A DNA stretch of 64,000 nt, from the NCBI GenBank assembly GCA_017311315.1, contig CM029647.1, positions 8,671,077-8,735,076 of the forward strand. The letters are read 5' to 3'. Under the pieces are notes generated by a model. It made no database searches, was not told the DNA's origin, and was given only the letters and a program-made list of their open reading frames with translations. Source of the DNA: Dendrocalamus latiflorus. Taxonomy: Eukaryota; Streptophyta; Magnoliopsida; Poales; Poaceae. A program made the translations under genes and the position numbers. Below, in pieces: positions 33,961-47,595 of this stretch (its first letter is position 1; each line of letters begins with the position of its first letter).

Positions 33961-36900
33961 GGTATATAGTATATAAACTACAGATATGATCATCCATTAG
34001 TTGGTACCTCTCAGGCGGCAACAAAATACGAGAGATAGAACACAGGTAAAGATTTCGTCATCACTAGCTGATTAAAATAAAGTGTTGTGAACACAGGTAA
34101 GGATTTCGCCATCAGTAGCTGATTAAAATCAAGTGTTGTCTTCGTTGTTTAAGAATATATTTAGCACGACTGGACAGAACCTTCAATTGAAAGTTGAAAC
34201 AAGGAAAATTCTACTGCCTAGCTTCGTCATGATCATTAGCACTGCTTTTGGTTATGCAATTAGTACCGTCAGTCAGAACCGGACGATTTGCAGCAACTAC
34301 CAAAGTGACGACAACAAGGGGGAAAGAAGAAAGAAAAGTTGCAAGAATAAAGCAAAGATAAAATGTCTACTGTATCCAACAAGACAATGCATGAAACAAC
34401 AAGCAATGGTACCACGATTATTCGTGCGGTTCCATAAAAAATCACACATCCAAACACATGGCCAAGAAGTGCACTCACACTGGCACAGTGTCTCCGACAT
34501 GCACGCACAGCTCTATTCTTTACACTCCAGCAGCGGAAAAATGATGGCTCCTTTAATCAACACCGGCACGGCATTACATGAGTGGCTTCCGGATCATTAC
34601 TAGATCACTAACTGTACCCTGAACACATGCACAAATTAAGAGATTGCTTATAAGCAGCTTAATTCAACTGTCCTTCTAGCATCAAGTACTGTAACGTATT
34701 TGTACGTAATTCGAACTTCAGTTCATCTAACGTATTTGTAGCATTATCCGGAAAATGATACGTAAGGCATGACTTAATATGTAAACACAAAGAAACAGAG
34801 CTGTAGAACCCAAACAGAAGCTAACATGCCCAAACAGCCACATCATCGGTTTCGCTTCACACATCCCATCTTGATTTTTTCCTGAGCGAATACAGCTTAA
34901 CTTGGAACAAACAAAGACTTCAATCCACTGACAGGTAGCTAGAAGGAATACTTGCATTGCATTCTGTATGTTCAGAAGCAACTCCAGGCCAACAAACAGA
35001 ACGTACCGAAGAATGTCCGTCCGGAAAAAGCGCGAAGATACTACAGAGACATTACAAGTCATAAAATAACATGCTGAAGACCTTAGAAATATCCAGTACA
35101 AATACCTGGTGACAAATAGATAGACATGGATCAAGAAACATCCAGTTCCCAGAACTAGCAAGATCAACAAAAATAAGCGTTCAGGAACATATGGGCAAGT
35201 AATGTAATTTGTATCGCAAAGTGTGAATTTGTTTGGTGGTAAAGAGGCAAATATCCCTATGGTATATGCAGAATTAACTAGATCAGTCCTCGCGCGTGCA
35301 CAAAAAAAAGTTCAATTGATCAGCGTTCCCAACACAATAACAGCAGATTCTTGTTTTGTTCAAAAAAAACATCACAATAAGAGCAAACATGTCCAGATTG
35401 ACATGTCTGTACTCTGTACCACTTACCCCACAGATGAAAAAGCTCCCGATGCCATTTCAAGTTTACATCAACTATGATACCGTGCAATCACTGAACAAAT
35501 AGCATTTAATGGGGAAAAGTTCCACAGATCAAATGGCCTATGAATTCTGAAGGTAGAGCTGAAACAATGTTTATTACTGAACATGATCCAACAATAGCGC
35601 AACTTAGAAACACACTGTGTACAGAAACTACTAAGCTATGGCGGCCTAAAGAGTGCACCAGATATGATTTATCTCAAAGTTTACTGAGTGGGAAGCAGTA
35701 TGCAAACTCTCCTGATCCTTAAATAGAATTACCATATCCACAATATCATACAAAACTTCAAACAAGAGAATATATAGTCAATAATCTACCAATTATAAAC
35801 AAGAGAAAAGGCTTTCGGTTAGAAGTCCTTCCAGCAAGCAACATATCTAGTCATCTGGATGGCAAAAAGTAGCACATCAACGATAACTGAATAACCACTT
35901 CCTCATGTTCAAGAACAACCTAGACCAGGAAAGCAACATATGACTTTCACGTCAAGACACAATTCTCATTTAACAACTGCCATCTACCATCACCATGAAA
36001 AAACAGTAATATATATGTTTAGTAACTCTTCTAAAACAAACCGTAGTGAGTACTTTCAAAAAGAAAGGCACAGAAGAGTTATCTATATTGATCCTTTCAA
36101 TTCATAATTCCCTTTTTATAAGTAAATCTGCATCAGCCAAACCTTAAAAAGGAAACAGAAACAGTACAAAATGATTGTTAAACAGAAAACATTAGACATG
36201 ATTATGATTAAAAGCATCAAAGCACGAGTATTAAAGCACAGGAAAATAGCACTACAAAAGTACCACTCACAATAAACGGCTAATTGTAAAACTCATCAAA
36301 TGAAATTATGAAACTACCACATTTACATTGATTTTAGGTCCAGGCCATTGATTTTAGGTCCAGGCAAAAGGAAGTACATCCATGTTGAAATTCATACCCC
36401 CACCCCCACACAGTTTACAAAGAAAAAAACTTAAATATCTAGGCAAAGCGCACAGTCCTAATCATACAACACTCCCGCTTCACATCTAGGCTTCCCCAGA
36501 TGCAACAAATAGGTTAGCAATCCTAACAATACATCTTGTGAATATGAAAACCCGCTCAATTTGATAAATCGAGCATGAGTCCTCAGTTGATGCACAGCAG
36601 CGGTGTCAGCAAGTATTTCAGAACTTTGTTGTTATAAACGGGGTTAACAAGGGAACAACAAATGCCGGTCCTCATTCCGTTGATGTGGTATACCTATCCA
36701 TACTGTGCCTTTTTTTAGTTGTATCGGAAAATTACCTACACTACCAAGATTGCCACAATTATGAAAAGTGGAACATATCAAATTTAAAAATCCAAAAACA
36801 GATCTTAACAATCAGATACAACTCTGAAAGTGCCATGCATGAGAGAGAATTCCAATGCCTTTTTTGTTTGGGAAGGAGAAAACCATTTGCTTAACTATAG

Positions 36901-39065
36901 CAAAGGATCGTTACTCCCAAAAAAAAATCACAAACTCACTACTTGCTTAAATTGTATTATAAATCATTTAATAAATAAATTGAGATTAAAATCAAATGAC
37001 ACACAAGAATGTTCCAAACATAGCAACTGGGTAATAAAAAACGTTGCCAAATGGAAGTTGGACCAGTCAATTGGATCACCATCGTCACAAAACACAACAA
37101 ACAGATGTCCACATTACTAGGCACGTTGCATTTATTGTCCAAAAGAAATGCGACGTAACAGAAGTTAGCAGGCTAAATAATACATGTGATGAATGTGCAT
37201 TTTACACATGCATATCCACACAGCAAACAGAACGATTGCCCCATTTATAAGCCTCACATTCTGTCAGTTGAGCCACTCTGTCAAGTACGTCTGTGCACAA
37301 ACCAAAAGAACCTATGCATGCATTTCAGTACTGCTAATATAAACATAAAAATGTCCAGGAGTGCAATCCAAAAGTCTGAATCATGTGCTGTTGTGCGAAA
37401 CAAGTCCAAAGGCAAACAAACTAACAAACCAACAGTACGTTATCCAGAAAGTGTGAATCGTTAAATATCTAGCACATCAGAAAGCAAAGCAGCAAGCTTT
37501 ACAAAACTAGTCAAATGTTCAATTTTTCAAGCAATAACACAATTCACGGAGTCAACGCCTACGAATACGCCAATCCTACTTTCTAGTTCATCAAATAAAG
37601 AAGCAAGCTGAACAGTAACCGTTCTCCCCAAAGGTTGGCAACAGTCGACATGGACCAATGCCATCGTCACACACATGAGATAATAGCAGCTTTGATGATG
37701 ACAAGATAGCCCAACAACATCAATCCCGAATTTAAAAAGCTCTTCACAGCTCATGACTGCCGATACGACCCATGTGCTGTTTACTTGTTACAGCGGCGTA
37801 AGCAAGCCGACCAAAATTTTCACTCACTGGACAAGCAAAGGAAAACGAAGCATAGACTACGGCAATCCAAGACAACGAACCAAACCAAACACACCGTAAA
37901 CCAGAAGCATGTGCCTTTGCGCAACCAGTGCATGGCTGTGCTTTTAACACCACCTTTCTTTCTTTTCACATCTTTTCATCCTCGATGAGATCCGGCACAA
38001 GGAATAAATATGGGGGCTTGCACAAGAAATAAGGTGAAGAGAGCCGTTCGGGGTATGATCCTGCCTCCCCTTCCTCCTCTCTACATGTCAAAAGAAGCAG
38101 CAGCAGCAACGTTCGGGGCTAATGTAGTTTAAGCATTGAGAAAGTTGACTTATGAGCTAACTCTAAGCATATTATTTCATATTTTAATAGAAGAGAGAGA
38201 AAAACTATCTCTTGATCAAGAGCTAGTCTCATACACACATTTCAAGGTTATGTGAGAGTGTCATGTGAGGCTATTTATGTTATGAACTATGTGCTAAAAG
38301 TTAGTACTATTGGAGAAGTTGTCTTAGAGCTAGTAACTAGCTTATACTGTTGAAGATGCTCTTAAGCCCAACAATTCTCTCATCACATGCGTTACACATT
38401 GGCCTCTAGGATACAAGTTCCAATGCATGTTGTACACAGCACAAAGCCAAGCCAAGAATACATGCCTTCCTACCTACCCATAGAAAAAAGGGAAAACAAA
38501 CAAAGAAAGAGTGCAGTGCAGCTGAACAAGCTAAGCAGTGGAGGCCAAATTAAGCACGCAAAGAGTGGAGGCCAAGCAAGTGTTAAAGAGTCAAAACTTT
38601 TCAGCTCACAATCTATCTATATATCTATCTATCTATCACGAGGCCGAACGGTAAACGCCTTTAGCTCCTCGAAGTGACCCCCACGGCCTATATGGCTTGC
38701 ACTCCCTGAACACATCCCCATATATGGAAAGACAAGCATCGGGAACATGAGCAAGAACCAACAGGCAATATCTCATGCATAAAGATTTAATCTTGCACTA
38801 TCTTCTTTCGATCGAATTCCTAACAATTTTTATTCTCTACTCGACTAGAAAAAGAAAGAACTAGCAATACTAGAGGACCAACTAGTAACAACAATTCTTC
38901 GATGTTATACAACGACAGTAACACCACCGAAACTAGAGATAAGTAGAACAAACACCATGCATCGATGCCCTCTAATGGTAGGGGCAAGAAAGTTTGAGAA
39001 TTGTACTAGCAATGGCGGGGAAAAAAGAATGGTAATGATCGATGTAACCTTACTCTCCTATTAGC
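33961..39065. other. Long AT-rich region without recognisable genes
   Basis: About 5 kb of AT-rich sequence with no conserved ORF on either strand. The part next to LRP1 (about 38690-39065) is presumably its 3' UTR and terminator. The base composition and absence of transposon ends would also fit introns or a non-coding transcript; nothing in the sequence proves that. Contains the 51-bp duplication at 34038, a 20-bp direct duplication around 36327-36366 and a (TATC)n tract near 38610-38636. Confidence 0.4.
34038..34139. repeat. 51-bp tandem duplication
   Basis: GAACACAGGTAAAGATTTCG... (34038-34088) is followed directly by a second copy (34089-34139) with about four substitutions. No function is evident. 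Confidence 0.9.
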
Positions 39066-40191
39066 TCAGTTCATGGTGTTACCATAGCTCGACCCGCCAA
39101 GAATGTGCGGGGCTCCGCCGCTGCCGCCGTACAAGTCCGAGGGCACCATGGAGGACCCGCCTTCCCTCACGGCATTGCCACCGGGGCCGGAGACGGACGC
39201 CCCGCCGAGGTGGAGCTCGGAGATGCTGGGCACGCCGGCGGTCGAGTCGTCATTGCTCGTCGCCGCGAGCCGGCCGTCGTCGACGCCCTGGTCGTACAGG
39301 AACCCCTTGAACACGTGGCCGTTGATGGTCACCATGGCCTGGTACGCGTACTCGTCCTCGCCGTCGTCGATGGACGTCACGCGCACGCACTTGAACACCG
39401 CTGGCGCGCGCACGTGCCTCGGCAGGCTCTCCCTGAACGACGCGTCTGCAGAGATGCAAGCCTAATTTGGTTAGCAAACTGTATCCAATTACGCATGCGT
39501 ATATATGTAGTTTGTCGTCATCGGCGTTACCTTGATGGCTGGAAGTGGTGTCGAAGCTGCGTGGGGTGGTGGCGTTGGAGGTGGATGTGTGCGAGGTGGT
39601 GGTTTGAGAGGAAAGAAGGCGAGGCTTCTTCGAGGCGGAGGCGGATGCTGCAGCGGCGGCTGTGGAGGCAGTTGCTGGGGAGGAGGAGACGGAGCCGGAA
39701 CCGGCGAGCTGCTGGCGCTCACGGCGGCGGGCGGCAGGGACCCAGGTGCTCCGGACGTGGGTCGAGCAGTCGAAGCCGCGGCTCTTGCAGCACGTGCGGC
39801 ACCGGTTGTGGCCGCAGTCCTTCTTCGCCTGGTTACCGCAGTCCTGGCACGTGGTCGCGCCCGAGCCGGACGACCCGCCGCCGGAGTCCAGCATCGGGAG
39901 GGGCTTCTTGAGGTAGAAGGCGCTTGCGCTAGGGTTAGGGTTACCGCCCGCCGCCGACGACGGCGACAGCGGCGGCGGCTGCGACTGCCAGAATTGGATG
40001 CCGCCGCTTGCCGCCGCCGCCGAGGCCGACTTGGCCGTGTCCGGATCAAGCACGCATGGGCCGGCGGAGAGCAGTGGGAAGATGGGATCGGCGGCGGCGG
40101 CCGCCGCTGCGGCCTCGTGGTGGTGGTGATGATGGTGCGTGTGGTGGAACGAGGCCGCGGGGGCGACGACGACCATCCCGACGTCGGCCAT
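39066..40191 (-). CDS. LRP1: SHI/STY/SRS-family transcription factor, LRP1 type (two exons)
   Basis: Exon 1 is 39531-40191 and exon 2 is 39066-39445, joined across an 85-bp GT-AG intron to give 346 residues. A His-rich stretch follows the start (VVVAPAASFHHTHHHHHHHE). The RING-like zinc finger CQDCGNQAKKDCGHNRCRTC, continuing CKSRGFDC, has the C-x2-C-x7-C-x-H-x2-C-x2-C-x7-C-x2-H pattern of the family. Exon 2 carries the IGGH domain (FRESLPRHVRAPAVFKCVRV, then AYQAMVTINGHVFKGFLYDQ). SRS proteins are plant nuclear activators that promote auxin synthesis; the LRP1 branch is named for lateral root primordia. The N-terminus and the PIFPLLSAG motif fit LRP1 rather than SHI/STY paralogues. The frame is open 90 codons further upstream to 40461 but without an ATG, so I start at 40191; ATG 40176 is the alternative. 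Confidence 0.92.
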
Positions 40192-40690
40192 CCCGTAATT
40201 CAGCGCCGCAGCCTGGCGCGACGCAGCCAGGGAGGCGGCCGAGCCCCAGAGGCCGGCCCCCAGCGAGGCGCCGGAGGCGGCCGCTGCCGCGGCGGCGGCG
40301 CCTGCATTGAATCCGAGGGAGAGGTCATCCCCGCGGCCTGCGGCAGCGGCGGACGAGGCGACCCAGTCCGCGAAGGCGCCGGTGTCGGATGGGAAGCGCC
40401 GTCCCGAAGCCACACTTAAAGCCACGGATTTCGCAGCTGCGGGGATTGAAAATACGACCAAATTTTCCGCTGTAGAGCCTAGATTTCGTTAAAGCAGCAG
40501 CTACCACTACGACACAAGCCGCAGCGGCGGCGGCGGCGGCCGAGATAAAAAAAGAAGAATAAAAATCTCTCCGCTACTCACACAGCTGAGCTGAGCCGGA
40601 GGTCGTCTTCTCTCCTCCCGTAGATAGTGGCACGAGGCTGCCCGTCTCTATCCCTCCAATTACTACTCCACCTCGCTATCTCGAGCGCTT
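40192..40690 (-). promoter_or_regulatory. LRP1 5' leader, open but lacking an ATG
   Basis: The exon-1 frame stays open to about 40470 and would read ...GAFADWVASSAAAAGRGDDL... into the start Met, but there is no in-frame ATG before a TAA near 40490. A CCCCGCAG acceptor-like site at about 40443 leaves room for an unseen upstream exon, but no suitable ATG was found on the minus strand between 40461 and 40860 except one followed directly by a stop. Confidence 0.45.
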
Positions 40691-40705
40691 CCAAGAGCCT
40701 AGTTA

Positions 40706-40713
40706 TCTATATA
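40706..40713 (-). promoter_or_regulatory. Candidate TATA box of LRP1
   Basis: Minus-strand TATATAGA, about 515 bp upstream of the chosen ATG. It is followed upstream (plus-strand higher coordinates) by a CAG microsatellite (40736-40758) and a GA tract (about 40933-40957), common in plant promoters. Positional inference only. Confidence 0.4.
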
Positions 40714-40735
40714 CCTCGCCTGGCCCTATCAATCT

Positions 40736-40758
40736 AGCAGCAGCAGCAGCAGCAGCAG
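40736..40758. repeat. (CAG)n microsatellite in the LRP1 promoter
   Basis: About seven tandem AGC/CAG units just upstream of the candidate TATA box. Confidence 0.95.
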
Positions 40759-40932
40759 TGTAGTGGGGAACTTCTCTCTCTTTCTCCTTTCCTTTTTGTC
40801 ACTTATATTCTGTGATTTATGTCTATGTAGGAGGAGAATGATGATATGGAAGGTTACACTACTCGCCTACATGGAGAGAGCAGAGAGAAAGAGCAGCAAA
40901 GGGAAACAGTAGTAGTAGTAGAAGAGGGAAGT

Positions 40933-40957
40933 GGAGAGAGAGAGAGAGAGAGAGAGA
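40933..40957. repeat. (GA)n microsatellite upstream of LRP1
   Basis: An uninterrupted GA run. On the gene's own strand it is a CT tract, a frequent feature near plant transcription starts and a binding platform for BPC/GAGA-type factors. Confidence 0.9.
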
Positions 40958-41164
40958 GGAGAAAGGGGGGTTTCAAGTGGCGATGTGGGGACTGAAATTC
41001 CTCTGGGAGATCTTCTCGATCACTCCCTATCTATCTTTGGCGGTGGGAGCGGCTTTTACTGGCTTCCCTTTGGCCTCTTCTTTTTTGCCCAGCCTCGCCT
41101 CTCTCTCTCACACACACTCCGTCTCTCTGCACTGTGCTTGCTGCACAGCTGCACTGCATACTGA

Positions 41165-42121
41165 CGAGCTTCTTCTGCTGCTGCTTCTGCTGCGTTAAAA
41201 GCTATAAGCGCTGAGGCGTGGATCTAGTCTGGTGGCTACCAACGTCGGTATCAATAATGTATCCACACACATCCACACGCACAGCTAAGTGACAAACCCT
41301 CCGGATTTCCATTGGCCTCGCCATTTCATTTCCTACTATTCTACGGAAGTCTCCTTTTTCCATTTTCTGAGTAGTATTATACACAGGCAGCAGTTTAGGT
41401 GTATAATATGTACTCTCACTTCTCCGGCGCCGGTGAAACAAGAGTCCAAACCAACCGAAGGCGGAGGAGGCCACGGTACGACGTCCGGGGTAAACGCTGC
41501 AGCACCGCATGTGCATTCATCCTCTCCTCTCCGCGTAGTCTGGCTCTCCTGGCCTGGGTAGGAGAGGAGAGCGAGCGAGCAGTAAAAGTAACTGTTTTTA
41601 ACAGCGGCATGATTGATGATCGTGGAGGAGTGACTCCTTCCACTGCCGGTGGGGCCGCCCCACCACCTCACTCCGCACGTCTTGCTTGATTCCTTTTCGC
41701 ACAAATTGAAAATTCACACCTACGTATACGACTCCGTATCATTACCAGCTGATATCGACTCATTACTCCATTATAGCATTGTATATACACTGTTAATTTC
41801 TGCCTACCAGTTGTACTCTATGTTAGACACTGTTTCAAGTCAACCGCAGTGAAAACTGTTCGCAGAAATATCTGGGACCGTGCCAATTACTAGTAACGTG
41901 CGAACACTGTGATGAGTAAACGCTCATTAGACTAAACCGAGTTTTCCCCAGCTTGTCCGTTGCTACTGCTACGTATGATAGTGCCATTGGTCGCACAATC
42001 GACGTGGCAGAAGTTGTGTCCATGTCCATGCGTCCAAGGCCCCAAGCCGGACAAAAGTTGCAATTGCACGGAGACAGTTGGAAATGCTTTACCTCATAAT
42101 TCCTTTTTTGTCCCATATTAT
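41165..42121. other. Distal LRP1 upstream region
   Basis: No gene recognised. Overlapping frames at 41202-41704 on both strands follow local GC content and lack any domain. Confidence 0.4.
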
Positions 42122-42126
42122 TATTC

Positions 42127-44290
42127 TATTGGTGAATTCTGGAAGATCATGTGGTGACAGTAACATAAAGAGTGGTGAGTATTTGACAGTATTTATGCTT
42201 TACTTTTATTAAATGAGTTTGATTTTTGTGAATTACATTTTGACCTGTGCTTTTCTGGCAGCACCGATCAAACTAGCCTGGGGTGGTAGTCCGACTGTTG
42301 TGCGACTGCGATCAAACCAGTCGTGCCTTGGTGGTCTGATCGGTGCAGTGTGACAAGCCGTTTCTAGCAGTCTAACTGACGCTTGGGGCTGTAGTCTGAC
42401 AGACAATGGGTAGTACTGGTCCTTTGTTGGCAATAGCTATTATTTAGAGAGATCCTAGTTGAGTTGCGAGTTGTTTTTAAATAGTGGTCTGACTTGCCTT
42501 GTCATGGCAGTCTGGCCCGCGTGCTTTGGGCAATCTGACCGGTATGGGTGCCGCAGTCAGACCAGACCCTGTGCCAAGTTGATTTTGAGTGTTGGTTTCT
42601 GATGGTATTAGTCACAGCGGGAGTCTGTGTAGGTGTTAGTCATGATATGTCTACGAATGTGTGTCATGGCGTAGGTACATGCATGTGTTTTGCTAATCGA
42701 GAGTCAAGTGCATGTCATTTATGCTCGCATCGATTGCTTTGTCTTTGATGTGCAAGTGCTTTGATGATGGATTGCGGCAATAGCAAGACCGAGGCTTAGT
42801 GGCCATAGAGTGCCATGTAAGTCTGTGTTGAGCATCATCTCAAGCTGAGAGCATGGGAGAAAGACAACGATTTTGAGGACGGAATGCATACATGTGGTGT
42901 GCCAATTGATCTTGTGTGTTTCAAGTTGTGATGATTTTCAGAACAGACGTGCAATCTTAACAGCAAGCATTGGGCATCACGGACTATGGTATAATGTGGT
43001 GTGTCATTGGATTCGGGCGTTTCAAGTGGTGACGGTATCGGTGCAGGCATATAATCTTGGTGGCAAATCATTGGACATCGCATCTACGTGAAGACTGGTG
43101 GGTGACAATTACGAAAACTATCCAATGCCGGGTAGAGTGGTGGTTTGCAAAATCACGACACTGGCCTAAATGGTTTAGATCACGTCTTTGTAGATGGAAT
43201 ATCTTATCGACCTATTGGAGCTTTTAGAAAGTCACGCTTTGAAAAATCTTGTGTGTGTAATGTAAAACCCGTTTATGTATATGTTACCGGATTCCCTAAG
43301 TGTAAGTGGTGTGATCCATTAAGGATATGCTAGTTACGATTAAGTGAGAGGTGAGACGTCTTCGCTATATAAGCCTTGTGTTGATTTGTGAGAGACATGC
43401 CTCTCCAAGATTTATAGGGTTAGTGTTTCCAAGTGTGGAGTTTTTTTGTGTGTGTGCTAGGCTTAGAGCTATGCTATCCTGAGGGATTAGCTATAAAACA
43501 TTTCTCTTCAAGTGATATGAGCATTTAAAGTTTGCATAAGTGGTTATGTCATGGATCTTTTCTTATGTTCTTGATTTGTTTGGCTTTTTTGTTTGAATAG
43601 CTCTCCTGTTGATCTTTTTTGGTGCCAAAGACATGTAAGAGGCGGAAATATATCTTGAATATAAGATCATATCCATCTACACATGATCTAGGGGATGTTC
43701 TTGAGTTTGCCCGATTTTCCTTAAGAGAGAGATAATTTAGAGGTTTTGCTCTTATGGATGACTTAGGTTGAATTGGTGATGTGAACTAGTTTGTTATGAT
43801 ATGTGAGAACTCATATAAGATCACCTAGATCATCTAGAACTCACGAGTAAAACCAGATCGAAGTTTTTTATAGTGCAACCTCTCTTCAAATTGAAAACTT
43901 TCATAATTTTGGCAATAATTATTTTCATCGTTGATTGGAGTAGATTCGTGACATCCTAGATAAGGTGCATGTCAAGTTTCAAGTTATTTAGATCATCGGA
44001 TCAAAAGTTACATATATTGTTAGTTTTGAAATCACGTTGATTTCACCATTTATCGTCTAGAAGTCTAACCGCTAACCGATAGAGGTCTGATCCTAGCAAT
44101 GAAAGGTTTGACTGGTAGCATTTAAAGGCCTGCCGTGTGTTGGGTTGCTTTTTCGGAGTTTTGCCATTTGTGTCTCTTGGTTTTGATGAATTTATAAATT
44201 TGTGTTTCCATTGTATGCTATTGTTGATATTTAAGAGAAGATTTTAAAAGAGTTATTTATCTCTTCTAAGTCATCATACTCGATCCTACA
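42127..44290 (+). mobile_element. Probable solo LTR of the same copia family (copy 3)
   Basis: Similar along its length to 15107-16550 and 21419-24852: GGTCTGATCGGTGC-type motifs at 42290-42550, GGGTTAGTGTTTCC, TATAAAACATTTCTC, TTGATCTTTTTTGGTGCC, GATATGTGAGAACTC, and the end GATCCTACA. TATTC precedes (42122-42126) and follows (44291-44295) it, a candidate 5-bp target duplication. No retrotransposon interior adjoins it. Confidence 0.6.
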
Positions 44291-46980
44291 TATTCGAATA
44301 CAAGATGGATAGTTGCGGAAGGTATAAACTTGAGTCTGGTGAAAAATGGGAAATATTTTGCAAAAGTGACCCAGTACATGGCATCGGCGTCGCACATCGC
44401 TACATATTTAGGGCCCGTTTGGTTCGCAGTCAATTTTTCCATACCAAACCTTAAGCAACCCAAATTGTCCACCATAAATGTGGCAAAGTTAGTAAAAAAT
44501 TCTAGATTATTACACATGAACCTAAGAATGTGTGATCAAACACGCGCAGAAGAAAAGTGTGGCAATCAAACACGCGCAGAAGAAAAGTGTGGCACGCCTT
44601 AGAAAACACCCCCTAGTACTACGGAGAAAGATAACGCCAAGAATGATTGTATAATTAGTTTAGGCCCCATTTGAAACATAGATTTTTCGATCCCAAGTGC
44701 AGTAGATCATTGGCAATTTGGCACTTATACCGTTATACGTCATGCAGCATGGTACAAATCATCAAAATACTGTCCATAAGCTGGGGTTGCTAACTAATAG
44801 AGCTAGAGCCATTCAGCGAAACACAAATTGATAAGGCAGGATTGACCTATGTTTTTCCTGTCTCGGCTTCCATGGACGATGAAAAAGAGACAACGTTATC
44901 TCTTTAGTTATTTAAGGTACAACACGTAGGAGCACGCTACTCCGAATTCTTGAAAGAGATACGAAGAATGAGACCTAACCGGTCAAACAACCGTAACGTG
45001 TTTTTTTCTGTGATTGATGATTTTTATATGTGATTTTTGAGATAGAAGCGGATGACAAAAATGTTGATGGGGGATAATGCACATAATTTTAGATTTAAAA
45101 ATATATTTAAAGAATTCACTTTAAAAAACCGTATTATTTGTTTGAACTTTTGGAAAATCTAAATGATCAAAATTCCAAACAACACTAGCACGCGGATCGC
45201 TCTGCCCTTTAGGAAGCTGGTCGCATGCACTACAATGAGTATATAAAATTAAGCCGCAAAAGCGACCCATCGATCGAGCACGTGCCCACACGGCAACAGG
45301 ACCATTCCCTGTTCGCATGATCGATCGAGCGGCGCCGCTACTTTGCTCAAAATTAAAAGTGTCCCCATTCAATCGAAAGGCAGCACAGCGCACAACGCAA
45401 TAGAATAGCAGAACATCTTAGCTTTCGCCGCAACGCTATAGAATACTGGCACATTTTAGCGTCCGGCGAAAAGGTTACAAGTAGCTTCTTGTATTTCGCA
45501 CGCTAAGCTAACATGCATGCCAACCTAGCTAGGAACTGTTTGGAAGCGAACAAAGTTGTCAAAGTTAAGCCGATCGAGCCAGCTGCGAATGTGACAAATG
45601 GGCGATGGGGCCGGCCGGGGGTCCCAACGCGACGCAAAGAGCTTTTCGGTGAATAATAACTAAGATGCAGATCTCTGATGCCTCAGCTTTTGTTGCTTGT
45701 GAGCAAACAAGCTAAACGGGCTGGTTTGTTCTCTGCCCACCTGTGTGATGCCCCCGTTATTGGTGAGACCTGCGCATTTTGCAGCCAGATGGCATTTGTT
45801 TCCCGGTAACGTCAATGTGGAGTAGGAGTACGAGTCTCATCTTACTCCAGCTATGTAAAAGAACACTTATCTTAGAGACCCTAAACCTCAATTATTACGA
45901 GTTGAGATGTCGCAAATGCTCTAGCAAAAACACAAGTAGATATTTCTCAAGTACTAACGAATGATTAATTAGTTGGAGGGTTAATCTCACCAAACTATGG
46001 ATGGTGACAGGAGTTTGAGGAAATGTGTAGTGATAGTTTCTTAGGCACTATGTATAGTTGTTATAAGTCGGATGACTTTCTGGAGTAGAACTGTGACAAA
46101 TGGGATCGCCATAAAACTACAGACCTACCAAAAATTTGGCATCCAACCAAACACACCTTAGACCCTATAGGAAAAAAAATTCCCACGAGGTCGTTTGGAA
46201 CAAAGGGATGGCTCTTGAGAATTCCTTTGAAATTTTTAGCGAATGGGTCATTCTAAACATGAGGTTATCTTCTGTTTTCTCTACCTTAGTGTCATGAATT
46301 CATGTGTTTTCCTGCATGCCATCCAAATGACACTTAATTTTCTAGTGTTTCCAATTTCGGTAGGAATCCGATGGACACGTGACAGCTCTATTCGTGCAGT
46401 ATTCCTGCGTTAGAGATGCAACCGTGTGATGCATGTCACAGGTCACAGACTAGATGTACAGAAGCACTCCTCAAAAATAGTGGAACTGTTCCTGCATACA
46501 GCGTTGTAACAATTTTTTTTAAAAAAAATGGCCTCTAGACATCCATTTTCGTAACTCGGTGGGCGTGATAAGTAACATGTGCCACCTACTGCGCCCCCTT
46601 GCTCGGCAGGACGGGGCAGGCGCGGCAGAGCCCTCGGGCATGACAGTAGGCTAGGCGGCACAGCAGGCTGGCTGGGCGAGCGCGACAAGTCGGCGGACAG
46701 CGTGGCAAGCAGGGCTATCAAGCCCCCTAACCCAGCAACTCTGCTTCCTGGCCTTCTAGTTTAGGCTTCTATATTTGCATGCTTGTGCATTTGCATTACG
46801 GGTTGTTACACGGAAATCTATGTATGCCAAACTTGGTGAAAGTTGGACAAAAAAATTCAGAGTAAAATATGATTTACTCCAAGATCAGCAAGTAATCAGG
46901 GGAAAAAGTAGGTTGTACAGACAAATATGCAGATACATTACTAAAAAAATTTATATGAATGGACCATATTTAGCATCATG
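44291..46980. other. Intergenic DNA with MITE-like pieces, no gene seen
   Basis: 44408-44615 starts GGGCCCGTTTGGTTCGCAG and ends ACACCCCCTAG, with TGTGGCA words inside, so it is probably a MITE related to the 1886 type. 46190-46345 (GTCGTTTGGAACAAAGG ... CCATCCAAATGACAC) is another possible inverted-repeat element. The rest lacks recognisable features. Confidence 0.4.
44535..44594. repeat. 30-bp perfect tandem duplication
   Basis: ATCAAACACGCGCAGAAGAA... (30 bp) occurs at 44535-44564 and again, identically, at 44565-44594, near the right end of a MITE-like unit. Confidence 0.95.
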
Positions 46981-47595
46981 ACATAGCACTTCGTAATAAA
47001 GGTGCGAATTACAACAACCCTATGGCAAAAATGTGGAACCGTACGGCACCCATATGGCGTGGCGGTCATTTGGGTGACGTGTCGCGGTAGTGGCAGGCGC
47101 AATTGTAACTCGGATTGGTGCAGCAGTAATATTGGTGGTAGTCACTGTCGAGGTGCACGACCTTTTCGTTGTTCCCCTTCCTGATCTTCTGCTTATGGAG
47201 TTCATCGTTATTGGTCCTCTCGGTCTGGAGCTTCTCTTGTAACTCCTCTAGGCAAATGTACAGTTTGTGGATGTACACCTCGATGGATATTGGATACAAT
47301 GAAACCACCAACTCGATAAACATGCAATCCACTGTCTACAAATAAGACAAGGTTAGTATGAGTGTTTCAAGCGTACAAGTATACATAGGTAACGAGCCAC
47401 TTACCATGAACAAAGGGCAATGAAAGAATCAACGTTCTGGGTGCACGTGGTCGTCACAAACCTTCAACACCGCGTCGAGGTTGTGCTTGTATTGTGCCCA
47501 AGGCTCAGGGTTGTGTGGGTGCACGACTCTCTTATTTCAAGCGATAAATCAGAGCTTGGGAGGTCGGGGTCCAGGGGACCATAGATATTCGTGTC

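Noticed and set aside
34727..35170. A 147-codon hydrophobic minus-strand ORF
   Set aside because: AT-rich translation with Leu/Phe/Cys runs and no homology; likely chance.
39105..40419. Long plus-strand ORFs opposite LRP1 (268 and 295 codons)
   Set aside because: Antisense shadows of the GC-rich SRS coding sequence, Arg/Gly-rich without any domain.
40192..40461. LRP1 start extended to 40461 (436-residue product)
   Set aside because: The first codon is TTG, no ATG is available in that stretch, and the family N-terminus matches the Met at 40191.
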